Positions 52,228 to 61,926 are shown, numbered from the stretch's first letter. The stretch: DNA of 64,000 bases from Kordiimonas gwangyangensis DSM 19435 = JCM 12864 (GCF_000375545.1 NZ_AQXF01000001.1:236893-300892); one strand, 5' to 3'. The notes: generated by a model from the sequence alone, not told the origin. A program made the numbers and translations.

Positions 52228-53616
52228 ATGCCTTTCAGCACAGCCATCGCTGCACTCAAAAGCAGGTTCGGCGCCAAGCTTTCAACCGCTGTGGCGGACC
52301 GGCAGGCCCATGGCCGCGACGAGGCCGGGCATGACGGCATGCCGCCGGACGCGGTACTGCGCGTGGGCAGCACGGACGAAGTCGCGGAAGCCGTGCGCAT
52401 GTGCGCAGCTTACAAAATGCCCATCATCCCCTTTGGCGCCGGCACCTCGCTTGAAGGACATATCTGCGCCCCAAAGGGCGGCCTGAGCATCGACCTTTCC
52501 GGCATGAACCGCATCATCGAGCTGAATGAAGGCGATCAGGACGTGCGGGTGGAAGCCGGTGTCACGCGGCAGGCGCTCAACGCCTACTTGCGCGACAAAG
52601 GGCTATTCTTCCCGGTCGACCCCGGTTCCGAATGCACGCTCGGCGGCATGGCGGCCACGCGGGCCTCCGGCACCAACGCAGTGCGCTATGGTACCATGCG
52701 CGAACAGGTGCTGTCCCTCAAAGTGGTAACGGCATTGGGCGACGTGATCGAGACCGGCACCCGCGCCCGCAAGTCCGCGGCAGGGCTTGACCTCACCCAC
52801 CTGTTCATTGGGTCGGAGGGCACACTTGGCATCATCACGGAACTGAGCCTGAAGCTGCACGGCATCCCTGAAAAACTGGCGGCAGGCGTGTGCCGTTTCC
52901 CGTCACTCAGGGCCGCGACAGATACGGTCATGGCCACCATCCAGATGGGTTTGCCGGTATCGCGCATCGAACTGTTGGATGAGCTTTCCGTCCGGGCGGT
53001 AAACACCTACGCGAAGATGAACCACCCGGAAACGCCAACGCTTTTCCTTGAGTTTGGCGGCACCAGTGCAACTGTGGATGAGCAGATCGCCATCTTTACC
53101 GACCTCGCCCTCTCCCTCGGTGGGTCAGACATTGAGTTTGCCGATACACAGGAAGAGATGAACCGCATGTGGCATGCGCGCCACCAGCTTTATTACGCCA
53201 CCCGTGCCATGGGGCCGGGCAAAAAGATTGTGACGACCGACGTGTGTGTGCCGATGTCCCGCCTTGGCGACTGTATGCTGGAAACCCGCGCTGACTTTGA
53301 AGCAAGCCCCCTGTTTGCCAGCATGCTCGGGCATGTGGGTGACGGCAATTTCCACACCATCATGCTCGCGGACCCAACATCGCGGGTGGAGATGTCGGTG
53401 CTGGAGCGGCTGAACGAACGTATGGTGCGCCGCGCTATCGCCATGGGCGGCACCTGCACGGGCGAACACGGCATCGGCATCGGCAAACGTGATTTCCTGC
53501 AGTGGGAGAAAGGCCCGGCCACAACGCTTATGCGGCAGGTAAAGATGGCGCTTGACCCCCTTGGCATCATGAACCCCGGCAAGATGCTGCCGGATGAGGA
53601 CCTGCCCGGTGCTTGA
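52228..53616 (+). CDS. FAD-linked D-lactate dehydrogenase/glycolate oxidase GlcD-like
   Basis: 462 residues. FAD_binding_4 domain with IIPFGAGTSLEGHI and DPGSECTLGGMAATRASGTNA, then the FAD-oxidase C domain with the terminal CTGEHGIGIGKRDFL. This wording fits cytochrome-type D-lactate dehydrogenase (Dld/LDHD), which oxidises D-2-hydroxy acids and passes electrons to cytochrome c or quinone. Methylglyoxal detoxification makes D-lactate, and gloB lies 1 kb downstream, so the two steps may work in sequence. Its end overlaps the next gene. Confidence 0.88.
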   Translation: MPFSTAIAALKSRFGAKLSTAVADRQAHGRDEAGHDGMPPDAVLRVGSTDEVAEAVRMCAAYKMPIIPFGAGTSLEGHICAPKGGLSIDLSGMNRIIELNEGDQDVRVEAGVTRQALNAYLRDKGLFFPVDPGSECTLGGMAATRASGTNAVRYGTMREQVLSLKVVTALGDVIETGTRARKSAAGLDLTHLFIGSEGTLGIITELSLKLHGIPEKLAAGVCRFPSLRAATDTVMATIQMGLPVSRIELLDELSVRAVNTYAKMNHPETPTLFLEFGGTSATVDEQIAIFTDLALSLGGSDIEFADTQEEMNRMWHARHQLYYATRAMGPGKKIVTTDVCVPMSRLGDCMLETRADFEASPLFASMLGHVGDGNFHTIMLADPTSRVEMSVLERLNERMVRRAIAMGGTCTGEHGIGIGKRDFLQWEKGPATTLMRQVKMALDPLGIMNPGKMLPDEDLPGA

Positions 53617-54373
53617 GGAACTATATATCTCGCTCACGGCCAAAACTGTGCCCGGCGCGCGCGAAGTGGGGCTGGTACGCGAGCTTGCGGGCATCGCTGG
53701 CCGCCACCGAAGGCAAAAGCGCGCATGGGCCGCACATCTTCAGCACACCAAGGAGTTCATCACTGCGCACCTCCATGAGGCCGAAGCGGCGGAGCCTGTG
53801 CTTGTGCTGGGTGCAGGGCTTTGCCTTGACTTGCCGCTCGATGCTCTTGATGCGCATCTGGCCGGTGCCCTGCTGGTGGACGCTGTGCTGCCCCGCCGCA
53901 CCGCCGCGCTTCTCAAGCGCTACGAGAATATCGACTTCGAACTCGCGGACGCCACGGGGTTCATTGCCGAGTTTACAGCGGCCGATGACCCATACGGGCT
54001 GACCCCACCCCAAGTGGCGCCCGTGCCGCTCGCGGGTTATGGCCTTGCCGTCAGCGCCAACATCCTGAGCCAGCTCGCGCTCCCGTTCGCATCGAGCCCG
54101 CCGCTGAATGATGCGGAGAATGAGCTGACAATCAGGCTGCAGAAAGCGCACATCCGCGCGCTGATGGCCATGGGCTGCCCCGCCCTGCTGATCACGGATT
54201 ATGAGCGCGTTGAACAGCACGGCGACAATAACCATGTTATAAAAAGCGTGGACACAAGCCTGCTGCCCGGCGAACCGCTTGAAAAGTGGCAGTGGCACAT
54301 CGCGCCAGAAGGCGAAGTGGAACGCGGTCGCGCGGTCACACTAAACGTTGGTGCATGGCTTGTTGGCAAATAG
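53609..54373 (+). CDS. Unknown protein with Rossmann-like (methyltransferase-type) core
   Basis: About 254 residues, not firmly recognised. VLVLGAGLCLDLPLD followed by LLVDAVLPRR looks like motif I and the acidic post-I strand of a class I SAM methyltransferase; later LAVSANILSQL fits motif IV position. No signal peptide. GTG 53609 is preferred since GAGGA lies 7 bases before it; ATG 53594 is an alternative. It overlaps the D-lactate dehydrogenase gene by 8 bases, so it is co-translated with it. The methyltransferase reading is inference. Confidence 0.65.
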   Translation: MLEELYISLTAKTVPGAREVGLVRELAGIAGRHRRQKRAWAAHLQHTKEFITAHLHEAEAAEPVLVLGAGLCLDLPLDALDAHLAGALLVDAVLPRRTAALLKRYENIDFELADATGFIAEFTAADDPYGLTPPQVAPVPLAGYGLAVSANILSQLALPFASSPPLNDAENELTIRLQKAHIRALMAMGCPALLITDYERVEQHGDNNHVIKSVDTSLLPGEPLEKWQWHIAPEGEVERGRAVTLNVGAWLVGK

Positions 54374-54481
54374 TGACATGTTCATAGAAAACGCCCTACA
54401 TAGGGTTTGAAGGCGCAAAAAGGTGCTGATTATAGTGAAGCGTGAAAGCTCGGAAACCCGCGCAAAATATGATGGATTTAT

Positions 54482-55246
54482 ATGTTAGAGATTGTTCAAA
54501 TCCCGGTACTGTCCGACAACTATATATACCTCATTCATGAGCCAAAATCGGGCGAGGTAGCGATTGTGGACCCGGCCGTTGAGGCCGAAGTGGTCGAAGC
54601 GCTCGAAGCACGGGGCTGGACGCCGGACTATATCCTGAACACCCACCACCACTATGACCATGTGGGCGCGAACCTCGCACTCAAGCAGCGCTACGAGCTC
54701 AAGATAATCGGCCCCGCAGGCGAGCGGGAGCGCATCCCCGGCATCGATGTCGCGGTTGCGGAAGGGGACCATGTCTACCTCGGTGATATTGCGGCAGATG
54801 TCTTTGACGTGCCCGGGCACACCAGCGGCCATATCGCCTATCACTTTAATGCCGACCATGCGCTTTTCTGCGGCGATACCCTGTTCGCCATGGGCTGCGG
54901 GCGGCTGTTTGAAGGCACGCCAGACCAGATGTGGCAGTCGCTCTCGAAGCTGATGCGGCTCCCTGATGAGACCCGCATCTATTGCGCGCACGAATATACC
55001 TTGGCGAACGGCAAATTCGCGCTGTCGGTCGAACCCGAGAATGAGGCTCTCAAAGCTCGTATGATGGAAGTAGTCTCCATGCGCGAACGCGGTGAACCGA
55101 CGGTACCAAGCACCTTGGGTGCGGAGCGCGAGACCAACCCGTTCCTCAGGCCCATGAGCGACGAGATACAGGACGGTCTTGGCCTTCTGGGCGCACCATG
55201 GCCCAAAGTATTCGCCGAAGTGCGGGCACAGAAAGATAAATTCTAA
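54482..55246 (+). CDS. gloB: Hydroxyacylglutathione hydrolase (glyoxalase II)
   Basis: 254 residues of the metallo-beta-lactamase fold. The metal motif THHHYDH gives His55, His57, Asp59 and His60; VPGHTSGHI and FCGDTLFAMGCGRLFEG are the other ligands, and YCAHEYT marks glyoxalase II. The C-terminal domain with ERETNPFLR binds glutathione. It hydrolyses S-D-lactoylglutathione to D-lactate and glutathione. Close to a D-lactate dehydrogenase gene. Confidence 0.95.
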   Translation: MLEIVQIPVLSDNYIYLIHEPKSGEVAIVDPAVEAEVVEALEARGWTPDYILNTHHHYDHVGANLALKQRYELKIIGPAGERERIPGIDVAVAEGDHVYLGDIAADVFDVPGHTSGHIAYHFNADHALFCGDTLFAMGCGRLFEGTPDQMWQSLSKLMRLPDETRIYCAHEYTLANGKFALSVEPENEALKARMMEVVSMRERGEPTVPSTLGAERETNPFLRPMSDEIQDGLGLLGAPWPKVFAEVRAQKDKF

Positions 55247-55298
55247 ACAAGAAAAGCTGGCCGGAGGGGGCCAGCAACCAACAAGGGGGATACCTTCA

Positions 55299-57401
55299 AT
55301 GAAATACCTGACAGTAGGAGCAATAATGGCAGCCGCAGTTGGTGCCTCCGCCGCAGTGGCGGACGATGATCCATATCTTTGGCTTGAAGAAGTCGAAGGT
55401 GAAAAAGCGCTTGAGTGGGTGCATGAGCGGAACAAACATTCGCTTGGCATCCTTGAGGCTGACGAACGCTTCACGCCGCTGATGGAACGCGCGCTCAAGG
55501 ACTATAACGCAAAGGACAAGATCGCTTACGGCACGCTAATGGGCGGCGCCGTGCACAATTTCTGGCAGGACGAAAAGAACGTGCGCGGCATCTGGCGCCG
55601 CACCAGCCTGAAGTCCTACAAGGGCGATGAGCCCAACTGGATCACCATCCTCGATTTCGACAAGCTGGCCGAAGAGGAAGGCGAGAACTGGGTCTACAAG
55701 AGCCGCGACTGCCTCGCGCCTGACTTTGGACGCTGCCTCATCAACCTTTCCCGCGGGGGCGGCGACGCTGTTGTGGTGCGCGAATTTGATGCAGTGACCA
55801 AACGTTTTGTCGACGGCGGCTTCGAGACGCCCGAGTCCAAGCAGGGTTCGGCCTGGATTGACGCTGACACCATCCTGATTGGCACCAACTTTGGTGAAGG
55901 CACGATGACGGACAGCGGCTACGCGAACCAGATCAAGGTCTGGAAACGCAATAACCCGCTTGAGATCGCTACGCTCGTGCATGAGGGCAACACCAAGGAC
56001 GTGGGCAGCTTCCCGTTCGCAAGCCACCGCCCGGATGGCACTTATGTGGGCGTGGTGCAGGCGCCGGACTTCTTCACCGAAGTGATTCATGTGCTGGACG
56101 GCGAGAGCGACGACTGGACGCAAAAGGAAATGCGCCCGCTGCAACTGCCGAAAGACATCAGCTTCAAAGGCTTCTTCGGTGACACGGTGATTGTGCAGAT
56201 GCGCAAGGACTGGGCGCTTGGCAGCAAAACCGTGAAAGCAGGCACCCTTGTATCCATCAAGGTGGCGGATGCACTTGAAGGTCGCGCCGCCGCCAGTGTG
56301 ACCGAGATTTTTGTGCCCACTGAGCGCAGCTCGATCGACGGTGTCTCCATCGGCAAGGACCGCCTGTTCCTCAGCATCCTTGATGAAGTTACCGGCCAGT
56401 TGGTGTCCGCGAAACCGGGCCCGCAGGGTTGGGAAGTCAGCAACCTTGGCCTGCCCGAGAACGGCGCGCTTGATGTTGTAAGCGTGGACGAATGGACCGA
56501 CGCCGCCTTCATCAAGTTCGCAAGCTTCCTGCAGCCAGATACGCTCTATGCTGTTGAACTGGGCGGCAAGCCTGAAGAGATCGCTTCCCTGCCGGCGCGT
56601 TTTGACGCAAGCGACATGGTAACCGAACAGAAGTTCGCCACCTCCAAAGACGGCACCAAAGTTCCTTACTTTGTCATCCGCCACAAAGACGTGAAGATGG
56701 ACGGCACAACGCCGACCATTCTCTATGGCTATGGCGGGTTCGAGATTGCAATTGCACCAACCTACCTCACCGGCACGGGCAAGCTTTGGCTTGAAGAAGG
56801 CGGCGCCTATGTGCTCGCCAACATCCGTGGCGGCGGCGAGTTTGGGCCAAAGTGGCACCAGGCCGCACTCAAGGAAAACCGCCAGCGCGCCTATGATGAC
56901 TTCATCGCCGTCGGCGAAGACCTTGTAAATTCTGGCTTCACGAGCCCAGAACACCTCGGCATTCGTGGTGGCTCGAACGGTGGCCTTCTGATGGGCGTGA
57001 TGACCACGCAGCGCCCTGACCTCTGGAACGCGGTTATCTGTGCGGTGCCGCTTCTGGATATGATGCGCTTCCATACACTTCTGGCGGGCGCAAGCTGGAT
57101 GGGCGAATACGGCAACCCGGATGTGCCGGAAGAACGCGAATATATCCTCAAATATTCGCCGTACCAGAACCTCGATGAAGGCAAGGACTATCCGGAGGTC
57201 TTCTTCTACACCTCCACCAAGGATGACCGCGTGCACCCGGGCCACGCCCGCAAGATGGCGGCCAAGATGCTAGGTATGGGCAAACCGGTTCTTTATTACG
57301 AGAATACGGAAGGCGGTCACTCGGCTGCTGCCAATCTCAAGCAGCGCGCCTACACGGACGCCCTTCAGGTGGTTTACGCGCTCAAGAAACTGAAGGACTG
57401 A
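55299..57401 (+). CDS. Exported prolyl oligopeptidase (S9A)
   Basis: 700 residues, signal peptide ending SAAVAD. DPYLWLEEVEGEKALEWVHERN is the characteristic S9A N-terminal segment, then a seven-bladed propeller, then the catalytic domain with GGSNGGLLMG (Ser559), DDRVHPGH (acid) and EGGHSAAAN (His674). It cleaves short peptides after proline. ATG 55299 follows AAGGGGG; longer in-frame readings overlap gloB and lack a signal. A terminator follows. Confidence 0.93.
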   Translation: MKYLTVGAIMAAAVGASAAVADDDPYLWLEEVEGEKALEWVHERNKHSLGILEADERFTPLMERALKDYNAKDKIAYGTLMGGAVHNFWQDEKNVRGIWRRTSLKSYKGDEPNWITILDFDKLAEEEGENWVYKSRDCLAPDFGRCLINLSRGGGDAVVVREFDAVTKRFVDGGFETPESKQGSAWIDADTILIGTNFGEGTMTDSGYANQIKVWKRNNPLEIATLVHEGNTKDVGSFPFASHRPDGTYVGVVQAPDFFTEVIHVLDGESDDWTQKEMRPLQLPKDISFKGFFGDTVIVQMRKDWALGSKTVKAGTLVSIKVADALEGRAAASVTEIFVPTERSSIDGVSIGKDRLFLSILDEVTGQLVSAKPGPQGWEVSNLGLPENGALDVVSVDEWTDAAFIKFASFLQPDTLYAVELGGKPEEIASLPARFDASDMVTEQKFATSKDGTKVPYFVIRHKDVKMDGTTPTILYGYGGFEIAIAPTYLTGTGKLWLEEGGAYVLANIRGGGEFGPKWHQAALKENRQRAYDDFIAVGEDLVNSGFTSPEHLGIRGGSNGGLLMGVMTTQRPDLWNAVICAVPLLDMMRFHTLLAGASWMGEYGNPDVPEEREYILKYSPYQNLDEGKDYPEVFFYTSTKDDRVHPGHARKMAAKMLGMGKPVLYYENTEGGHSAAANLKQRAYTDALQVVYALKKLKD

Positions 57402-57423
57402 CAAACAGTCCGGAAAACAACGG

Positions 57424-57451
57424 AAAAGGTGGGCTTTGCCCCGCCTTTTTT
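57424..57451 (+). terminator. Intrinsic terminator after prolyl oligopeptidase gene
   Basis: A 10-bp stem with one G-T pair (57424-57433 with 57440-57449) and a T-run. Confidence 0.8.
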
Positions 57452-57550
57452 CATGGCCAGAATTTCTTGCCCGCATTTCAATAAAATGTGATGTGCCAAA
57501 CCCGCACCCGCCCACTACCGTCGACACCCTATAAAAACATTCGAGGAAAC

Positions 57551-58960
57551 ATGCCCATGTTGAAATCCCTTTCCCGCGTGGCGGTTGCAGCAATGCTGGC
57601 CCTGCCATTGGCCACGACAGCTGGCGCTGATGAGCATTCCCCCTTCTCCGACAAGGCGATGGAAATCCTGAAAAAAGCAGTCTCGCTGCGCACAGCCGCA
57701 GGCCACGGCAAGGTGCCTGAACTGGCAGCCTTCCTTGCAGAAGAATTCAAAAAGGGTGGCTTCCCGGCGGAAGACATTCACATCCTGCCGAAAGGCGAAA
57801 CCGCTGCACTTGTGGTGCGCTTCCGCGGCGACGGCTCATCGGGCAAGAAGCCGGTTACCTTCTCTGCCCACATGGATGTGGTGGATGCCCGCCCGGAAGA
57901 TTGGGTACGTGACCCCTTCACTCTTATCGAGGAAGACGGTTACCTCTTTGGCCGCGGCGTGCTTGATAACAAAATGGGCATGACCTCGCTCGTCACCAAT
58001 TTCCTGCGCCTCAAGGCTGAAGGGTATGTGCCGAAGCGTGACCTGATCATCGCTTTCTCGGGCGATGAGGAAACCGGCATGGTAACCACACAAGCCCTCG
58101 CCAACGAGTTCCGCAACCTGACGGACGCAGAATTTGTGTTGATCGCAGACGCGGGCGGCGGCGCGCTGGCGGCTGATGGCTCGGTCATCAGCTATAACGT
58201 GCAGGCGGCGGAGAAGACCTATATCTCCTATGAGATGACGGTCACCAACCCCGGTGGCCACAGCTCGCGCCCGCGCGAAGACAACGCGATTTATGACCTC
58301 GCCACTGCGCTCAAGAAAATTCAGGGCTACAAATTCCCGGCACGCACCAATGAGCTGACACAAGCTTTCTTCAAGGAAACCTCCACCCTTGTGGACGGTG
58401 AGCTGAGCAAGGCGATGGCGGCATTCGCCGAAAACCCCGAGGATGAGTGGGCGGTGAAAACCCTGCGCGCCCGTCCGGAATATGTCGGCACCACCGGCAC
58501 CACCTGTGTCGCCACCATGCTTGACGCGGGCCACGCTGAGAACGCGCTGCCGCAATCCGCCACTGCAACCATTAACTGCCGTATTTTCCCCGGCGTGGGT
58601 GCGGAAGCGACCCTCAACCAACTCAAGAAGGTGGTAGACAATGATGCCATCACCTGGAAAGCGCTGAAGGTGCCGGTTGAAACCGCAGCCTCGCCGCTCC
58701 GCGATGACGTGATGGCCGTGGTGGACCGCGCTGTGCACACCCGCTTCCCGGATGCCAAAATCATTCCTTATATGGAATCCGGCGGCACCGACGGCATGCA
58801 CTTCCGTTCTGCCGGCATGGACAGCTACGGCATATCAGGCATTTTCCTCAAGGGTTCGGACATGTTCGCACATGGACTGAACGAACGCCTGCCTCTCGCC
58901 AGCTTCTATGGCGACCTAGAGCACTGGTACATGATCATGAAAGATATATCGGACGATTGA
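57551..58960 (+). CDS. Exported M20-family metallopeptidase
   Basis: 469 residues, signal peptide ending TAGA. Metal and catalytic residues of M20 peptidases are present: SAHMDVVDA (His, Asp), GDEETGM (catalytic and metal Glu), and the dimerisation-domain VTNPGGHSSRPRED. The length and PEDWVRDPF wording match ArgE/DapE/carboxypeptidase G2-like exopeptidases. It probably removes single residues from peptides outside the cytoplasm. ATG 57551 is used; ATG 57557 fits the GAGGA spacing about as well. It works alongside the S9 peptidase upstream, but each gene has its own terminator. Confidence 0.9.
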   Translation: MPMLKSLSRVAVAAMLALPLATTAGADEHSPFSDKAMEILKKAVSLRTAAGHGKVPELAAFLAEEFKKGGFPAEDIHILPKGETAALVVRFRGDGSSGKKPVTFSAHMDVVDARPEDWVRDPFTLIEEDGYLFGRGVLDNKMGMTSLVTNFLRLKAEGYVPKRDLIIAFSGDEETGMVTTQALANEFRNLTDAEFVLIADAGGGALAADGSVISYNVQAAEKTYISYEMTVTNPGGHSSRPREDNAIYDLATALKKIQGYKFPARTNELTQAFFKETSTLVDGELSKAMAAFAENPEDEWAVKTLRARPEYVGTTGTTCVATMLDAGHAENALPQSATATINCRIFPGVGAEATLNQLKKVVDNDAITWKALKVPVETAASPLRDDVMAVVDRAVHTRFPDAKIIPYMESGGTDGMHFRSAGMDSYGISGIFLKGSDMFAHGLNERLPLASFYGDLEHWYMIMKDISDD

Positions 58961-58983
58961 TCCAGGACATCAGAGACAAGACA

Positions 58984-59007
58984 GGGCGGGATTTTCCCGC
59001 CCTTTTC
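58984..59007. terminator. Bidirectional terminator between M20 peptidase and ung
   Basis: GGGCGGGA (58984-58991) and TCCCGCCC (58995-59002) form an 8-bp stem with a 3-base loop and a T-rich tail. Confidence 0.85.
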
Positions 59008-59010
59008 TTT

Positions 59011-59736
59011 TTACAATAGACCGAGCTGCTCGCCCTTCACCTCAACAGGCCCAAGCTGCCAGTCGATGGGTGTTTTGCCCTGCGCTTCCAGATAGGCATT
59101 CGCTTGTGAGAAGGGCTTTGAGCCAAAGAAACCGCGGTAGGACGACAAGGGCGACGGGTGTGGGCCTTCAAGCACCAGATGGCGACTGCGGTCGATGCCA
59201 GCACCTTTTTTCTGGGCATGGCTGCCCCAGAGAATGAACACAAGGCCATCATGGTGGCGATTAAGCTCGTCAATGATGCGGTCGGTGAACTTCTCCCAGC
59301 CCTTTTTCTGGTGGGAGCCTGCCTTATGCGCCTCCACACTCAGGACCGCATTCAGCATCAGCACGCCCTGCTCTGCCCAGCCTTCAAGGAACCCGTGGCC
59401 AGGGTGGGTGGCACCCACATCGTCCTCAAGTTCCTTGTACATATTCCGAAGCGACGGCGGCACGTCCATGCCTGGCTGGACCGAGAAACTCAGGCCATGT
59501 GCCTGACCGTCGCCATGGTAAGGGTCCTGACCGATGATCACCACCTTCACATCCGCAAGCGGGGTGATATTCAGTGCGTGGAAAAAATTTTCACGTTCCG
59601 GGAAAATGCGCTTTCCAGATTTTGTTTCTGCCTCCAGAAAGGCAGCGAGCTTTTGCATATAGGGTGTGTCAAATTCGCCCTCCAATACCTCAAACCAGTC
59701 ATCCGCCAGCTGCACACCGCCCAGAACCGTCGCCAT
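59011..59736 (-). CDS. ung: Uracil-DNA glycosylase
   Basis: 241 residues, family 1 UNG. The catalytic water-activating loop GQDPYHG, LLLNAVLSVE-type strand (MLNAVLSVEAHKAGSH) and the DNA-intercalating HPSPLSSYRGFFG loop are intact. It removes uracil from DNA as the first step of base excision repair. ATG 59736 has GGGGAG 8 bases upstream; in-frame ATG 59754 is possible. Confidence 0.95.
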   Translation of the reverse strand: MATVLGGVQLADDWFEVLEGEFDTPYMQKLAAFLEAETKSGKRIFPERENFFHALNITPLADVKVVIIGQDPYHGDGQAHGLSFSVQPGMDVPPSLRNMYKELEDDVGATHPGHGFLEGWAEQGVLMLNAVLSVEAHKAGSHQKKGWEKFTDRIIDELNRHHDGLVFILWGSHAQKKGAGIDRSRHLVLEGPHPSPLSSYRGFFGSKPFSQANAYLEAQGKTPIDWQLGPVEVKGEQLGLL

Positions 59737-60165
59737 AAATCGCGCTCCCCACATAGTCTTGCCGCCCTGTTTACACGGCAATCTGTGACCGGAAAACCAC
59801 TAATTCCCTGCCTTTTTTGCTTCAACTTCATGTGAGGGGCGCGCTTACGGTCACCTGTTTAGCCAAACTAACGCAAGCGACTAGTTGGATGGATGTTTCA
59901 AATGCACCACGCCACCCGACGCACCTTTCTACAAAGGCGCAAATTATAAGAATACTGACCTATTTTTAGTTCATTATGAGAATATAAATTCAATGTTTGC
60001 CGATATATTTTTATTATTGAGTAAATTTTTCTACCAAACAGATTCAGTTCTTCTCATTTGTGCGCTTGCCTGCCTCACCTTATTTCAGTGAGCATCGAAC
60101 AGTTTCACTTGCCCGAAAATGACCAAGGGCATCAGGGCCGAGGCCCGACGCGAGGAGTTTTTATC
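59737..60165. other. AT-rich intergenic region before the sulfite reductase operon
   Basis: About 430 bp without a credible gene. Bases 59940-60070 are markedly AT-rich compared with the surroundings and probably hold the cysG promoter. I found no clear riboswitch, operator palindrome or terminator. Confidence 0.4.
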
Positions 60166-61584
60166 ATGAGCAGCATTCCGGTTTTCCTGACCGCTGAGAA
60201 ACATCACATCCTGATCGTGGGTGCGACGGCTGCTGCCATGGCCAAACTGTCCCTTTTCATGCCGACAGGCGCACGCATCAGTGTTGTGGCTGCTGGCGCG
60301 CGTGATGCTGTGCGCGAAGCGGGTCTGCTGCCGGAAGACACGGGCCTTGAGAATATCATCATCCATGATCGCGCGTTCACGGAAGATGACCTTTCCGGCA
60401 AGACACTTGTTTACATCGCGCTTGAGGATGACCTGACGGAAGAGCGTGTGCTCCGCCTTACGAACGCACGCCGCCTGCCGGTCAATGTGGTCGACAAGCC
60501 AGCGAAATCCACCTTCACGACGCCCGCGCAGTTTTCGCGCGGCGCGCTGCAGGTTGCCTTTTCCTCTGGCGGGGCGGCGCCGGTTTTTGTCCGCCGTCTT
60601 CGCAGCAGCCTTGAGCGCCTCCTGCCGCCGTCCCTTGGTGTGCTGGCAACGGCTGCCGGGTCAGTCCGCGACCGTGTAAAAACCCTTATTCCCGACAGCA
60701 CCCGTCGCCGCCTGTTCTGGGACCGGCTATATGACAATGCTGGCTCCTACGCCGATCTCGCGCAGGACGAAGTCGAGCGCCTGATTGTGGACGCCGCGCG
60801 GAACCACCGCATGGGCGCTACCACCGGGCAAGTTCAGCTTGTGGGCGCAGGCCCAGGCGACCCGGACCTCCTGACCATCAAGGCCCACCGCGCCCTGCAG
60901 CAGGCGGACGTGATTGTGTACGACCGCCTCGTGAGCCGCGACGTACTTGCCCTCGCGCGCCGCGATGCGGAGCTGATTTTTGTTGGCAAACGCGAAGGTG
61001 ACCACGGCATCGGGCAGGACGGTATCAACAAGGTGATTGTGGACGAGGCCCTGAAGGGCCGCCGCGTTGTTCGCCTCAAGGGCGGCGACCCGCTCCTGTT
61101 CGCGCGGGCGGGTGAAGAGCTCGCAGCACTCCGCCAACACGACATCCATGTGGAGGTGGTGCCCGGCATCAGCGCCTTTCAAGGCATCGCCGCGACCACA
61201 CAAATCCCGCTGACCGACCGTGAATATTCAAGCTCCATCACGCTTGTCACCGGTCACCTGAAGGACGGTGCCTACAAGGACTGGGCGCGCCTCGCAGGCG
61301 ACGGCCAGACGCTCGCCGTTTACATGGGCGTACGCGGCGCGGGCCAAATTTCAGCCGGGCTTATCAGCGAAGGCGTGAAAGCCTCCACACCGTTGGCTGT
61401 TGTTGAAAACGGCACCCGCGCCAATGAGCGCCGCTTCTACGGCACACTGGCGGGCCTTGAAGAACTGGTCGCAAAGAACGCGGTTAAAAGCCCGGCGCTC
61501 TTGCTGATCGGCGACGTAGTCAATAACGCGCGTGAGCTTGCCCACGCAGAATTTGAAGCCGAGCGCCTGCGCGCGACGGCCTGA
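60166..61584 (+). CDS. cysG: Siroheme synthase CysG, with atypical N-terminal NAD loop
   Basis: 472 residues. The C-terminal two-thirds is uroporphyrinogen III methyltransferase: VQLVGAGPGDPDLLTIKA, VIVYDRLVS, VVRLKGGDP and VVPGISAFQGI are all intact. The N-terminal 150 residues follow the precorrin-2 dehydrogenase/ferrochelatase fold (VNVVDKP, FSSGGAAPVFVRRLR), but the nucleotide loop reads IVGATAAAMAKL where GGGxVAxRK is usual, so NAD binding may be altered. GAGGAG precedes ATG 60166. It supplies siroheme for the CysI-type reductase two genes downstream; spacing (18 bp) shows an operon. Confidence 0.9.
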   Translation: MSSIPVFLTAEKHHILIVGATAAAMAKLSLFMPTGARISVVAAGARDAVREAGLLPEDTGLENIIIHDRAFTEDDLSGKTLVYIALEDDLTEERVLRLTNARRLPVNVVDKPAKSTFTTPAQFSRGALQVAFSSGGAAPVFVRRLRSSLERLLPPSLGVLATAAGSVRDRVKTLIPDSTRRRLFWDRLYDNAGSYADLAQDEVERLIVDAARNHRMGATTGQVQLVGAGPGDPDLLTIKAHRALQQADVIVYDRLVSRDVLALARRDAELIFVGKREGDHGIGQDGINKVIVDEALKGRRVVRLKGGDPLLFARAGEELAALRQHDIHVEVVPGISAFQGIAATTQIPLTDREYSSSITLVTGHLKDGAYKDWARLAGDGQTLAVYMGVRGAGQISAGLISEGVKASTPLAVVENGTRANERRFYGTLAGLEELVAKNAVKSPALLLIGDVVNNARELAHAEFEAERLRATA

Positions 61585-61602
61585 GTTTAGGAGTACCGAG
61601 AA

Positions 61603-61926
61603 ATGGCTAAAAAAATCACCGGCCCGCAAATGATTGTCGCCAACCTTCTTCTGGATGGTCGTGTCGTGTTCATGCGCGCTGACGGCAGTTGGAGCCCGGT
61701 TGCGGGCGACGCCGCCATGGCTGAAGAAGATGCGGACGTGGAAGCGCTCTCAGCGCTCGCGCAGAAATCCGCCGCCGCCAATGAAGTGCTGAGCGTTGAG
61801 GTCATCGAAGCCACAACCCGTGACGGCAAGCCGTTTCCGGCACATATGAAATTCGCCATGCAGGCCAAAGGCCCCAGTGTGCGCACAGACCTTGGCTATC
61901 AGGTCTCGCCCACCTGGGAACAGTAA
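61603..61926 (+). CDS. DUF2849 protein of the sulfite reductase operon
   Basis: 107 residues beginning with ITGPQMIVANLLLDGRVVFM, the pattern of DUF2849 proteins that recur between cysG and cysI in alphaproteobacteria. No catalytic motif is visible; an accessory role in sulfite reduction is inferred from the constant neighbourhood. GGAGT lies upstream of the ATG, and it sits 18 bp after cysG and 29 bp before cysI. Confidence 0.85.
   Translation: MAKKITGPQMIVANLLLDGRVVFMRADGSWSPVAGDAAMAEEDADVEALSALAQKSAAANEVLSVEVIEATTRDGKPFPAHMKFAMQAKGPSVRTDLGYQVSPTWEQ

Noticed and set aside
55536-57245. 569-codon frame on the minus strand opposite the prolyl oligopeptidase
   Set aside because: His/Ala/Arg-rich mirror translation without motifs; the plus-strand gene has a full catalytic triad.
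59885-60091. 68-codon frame before cysG
   Set aside because: Lies in an AT-rich promoter-like region, no Shine-Dalgarno, composition unlike a coding region.
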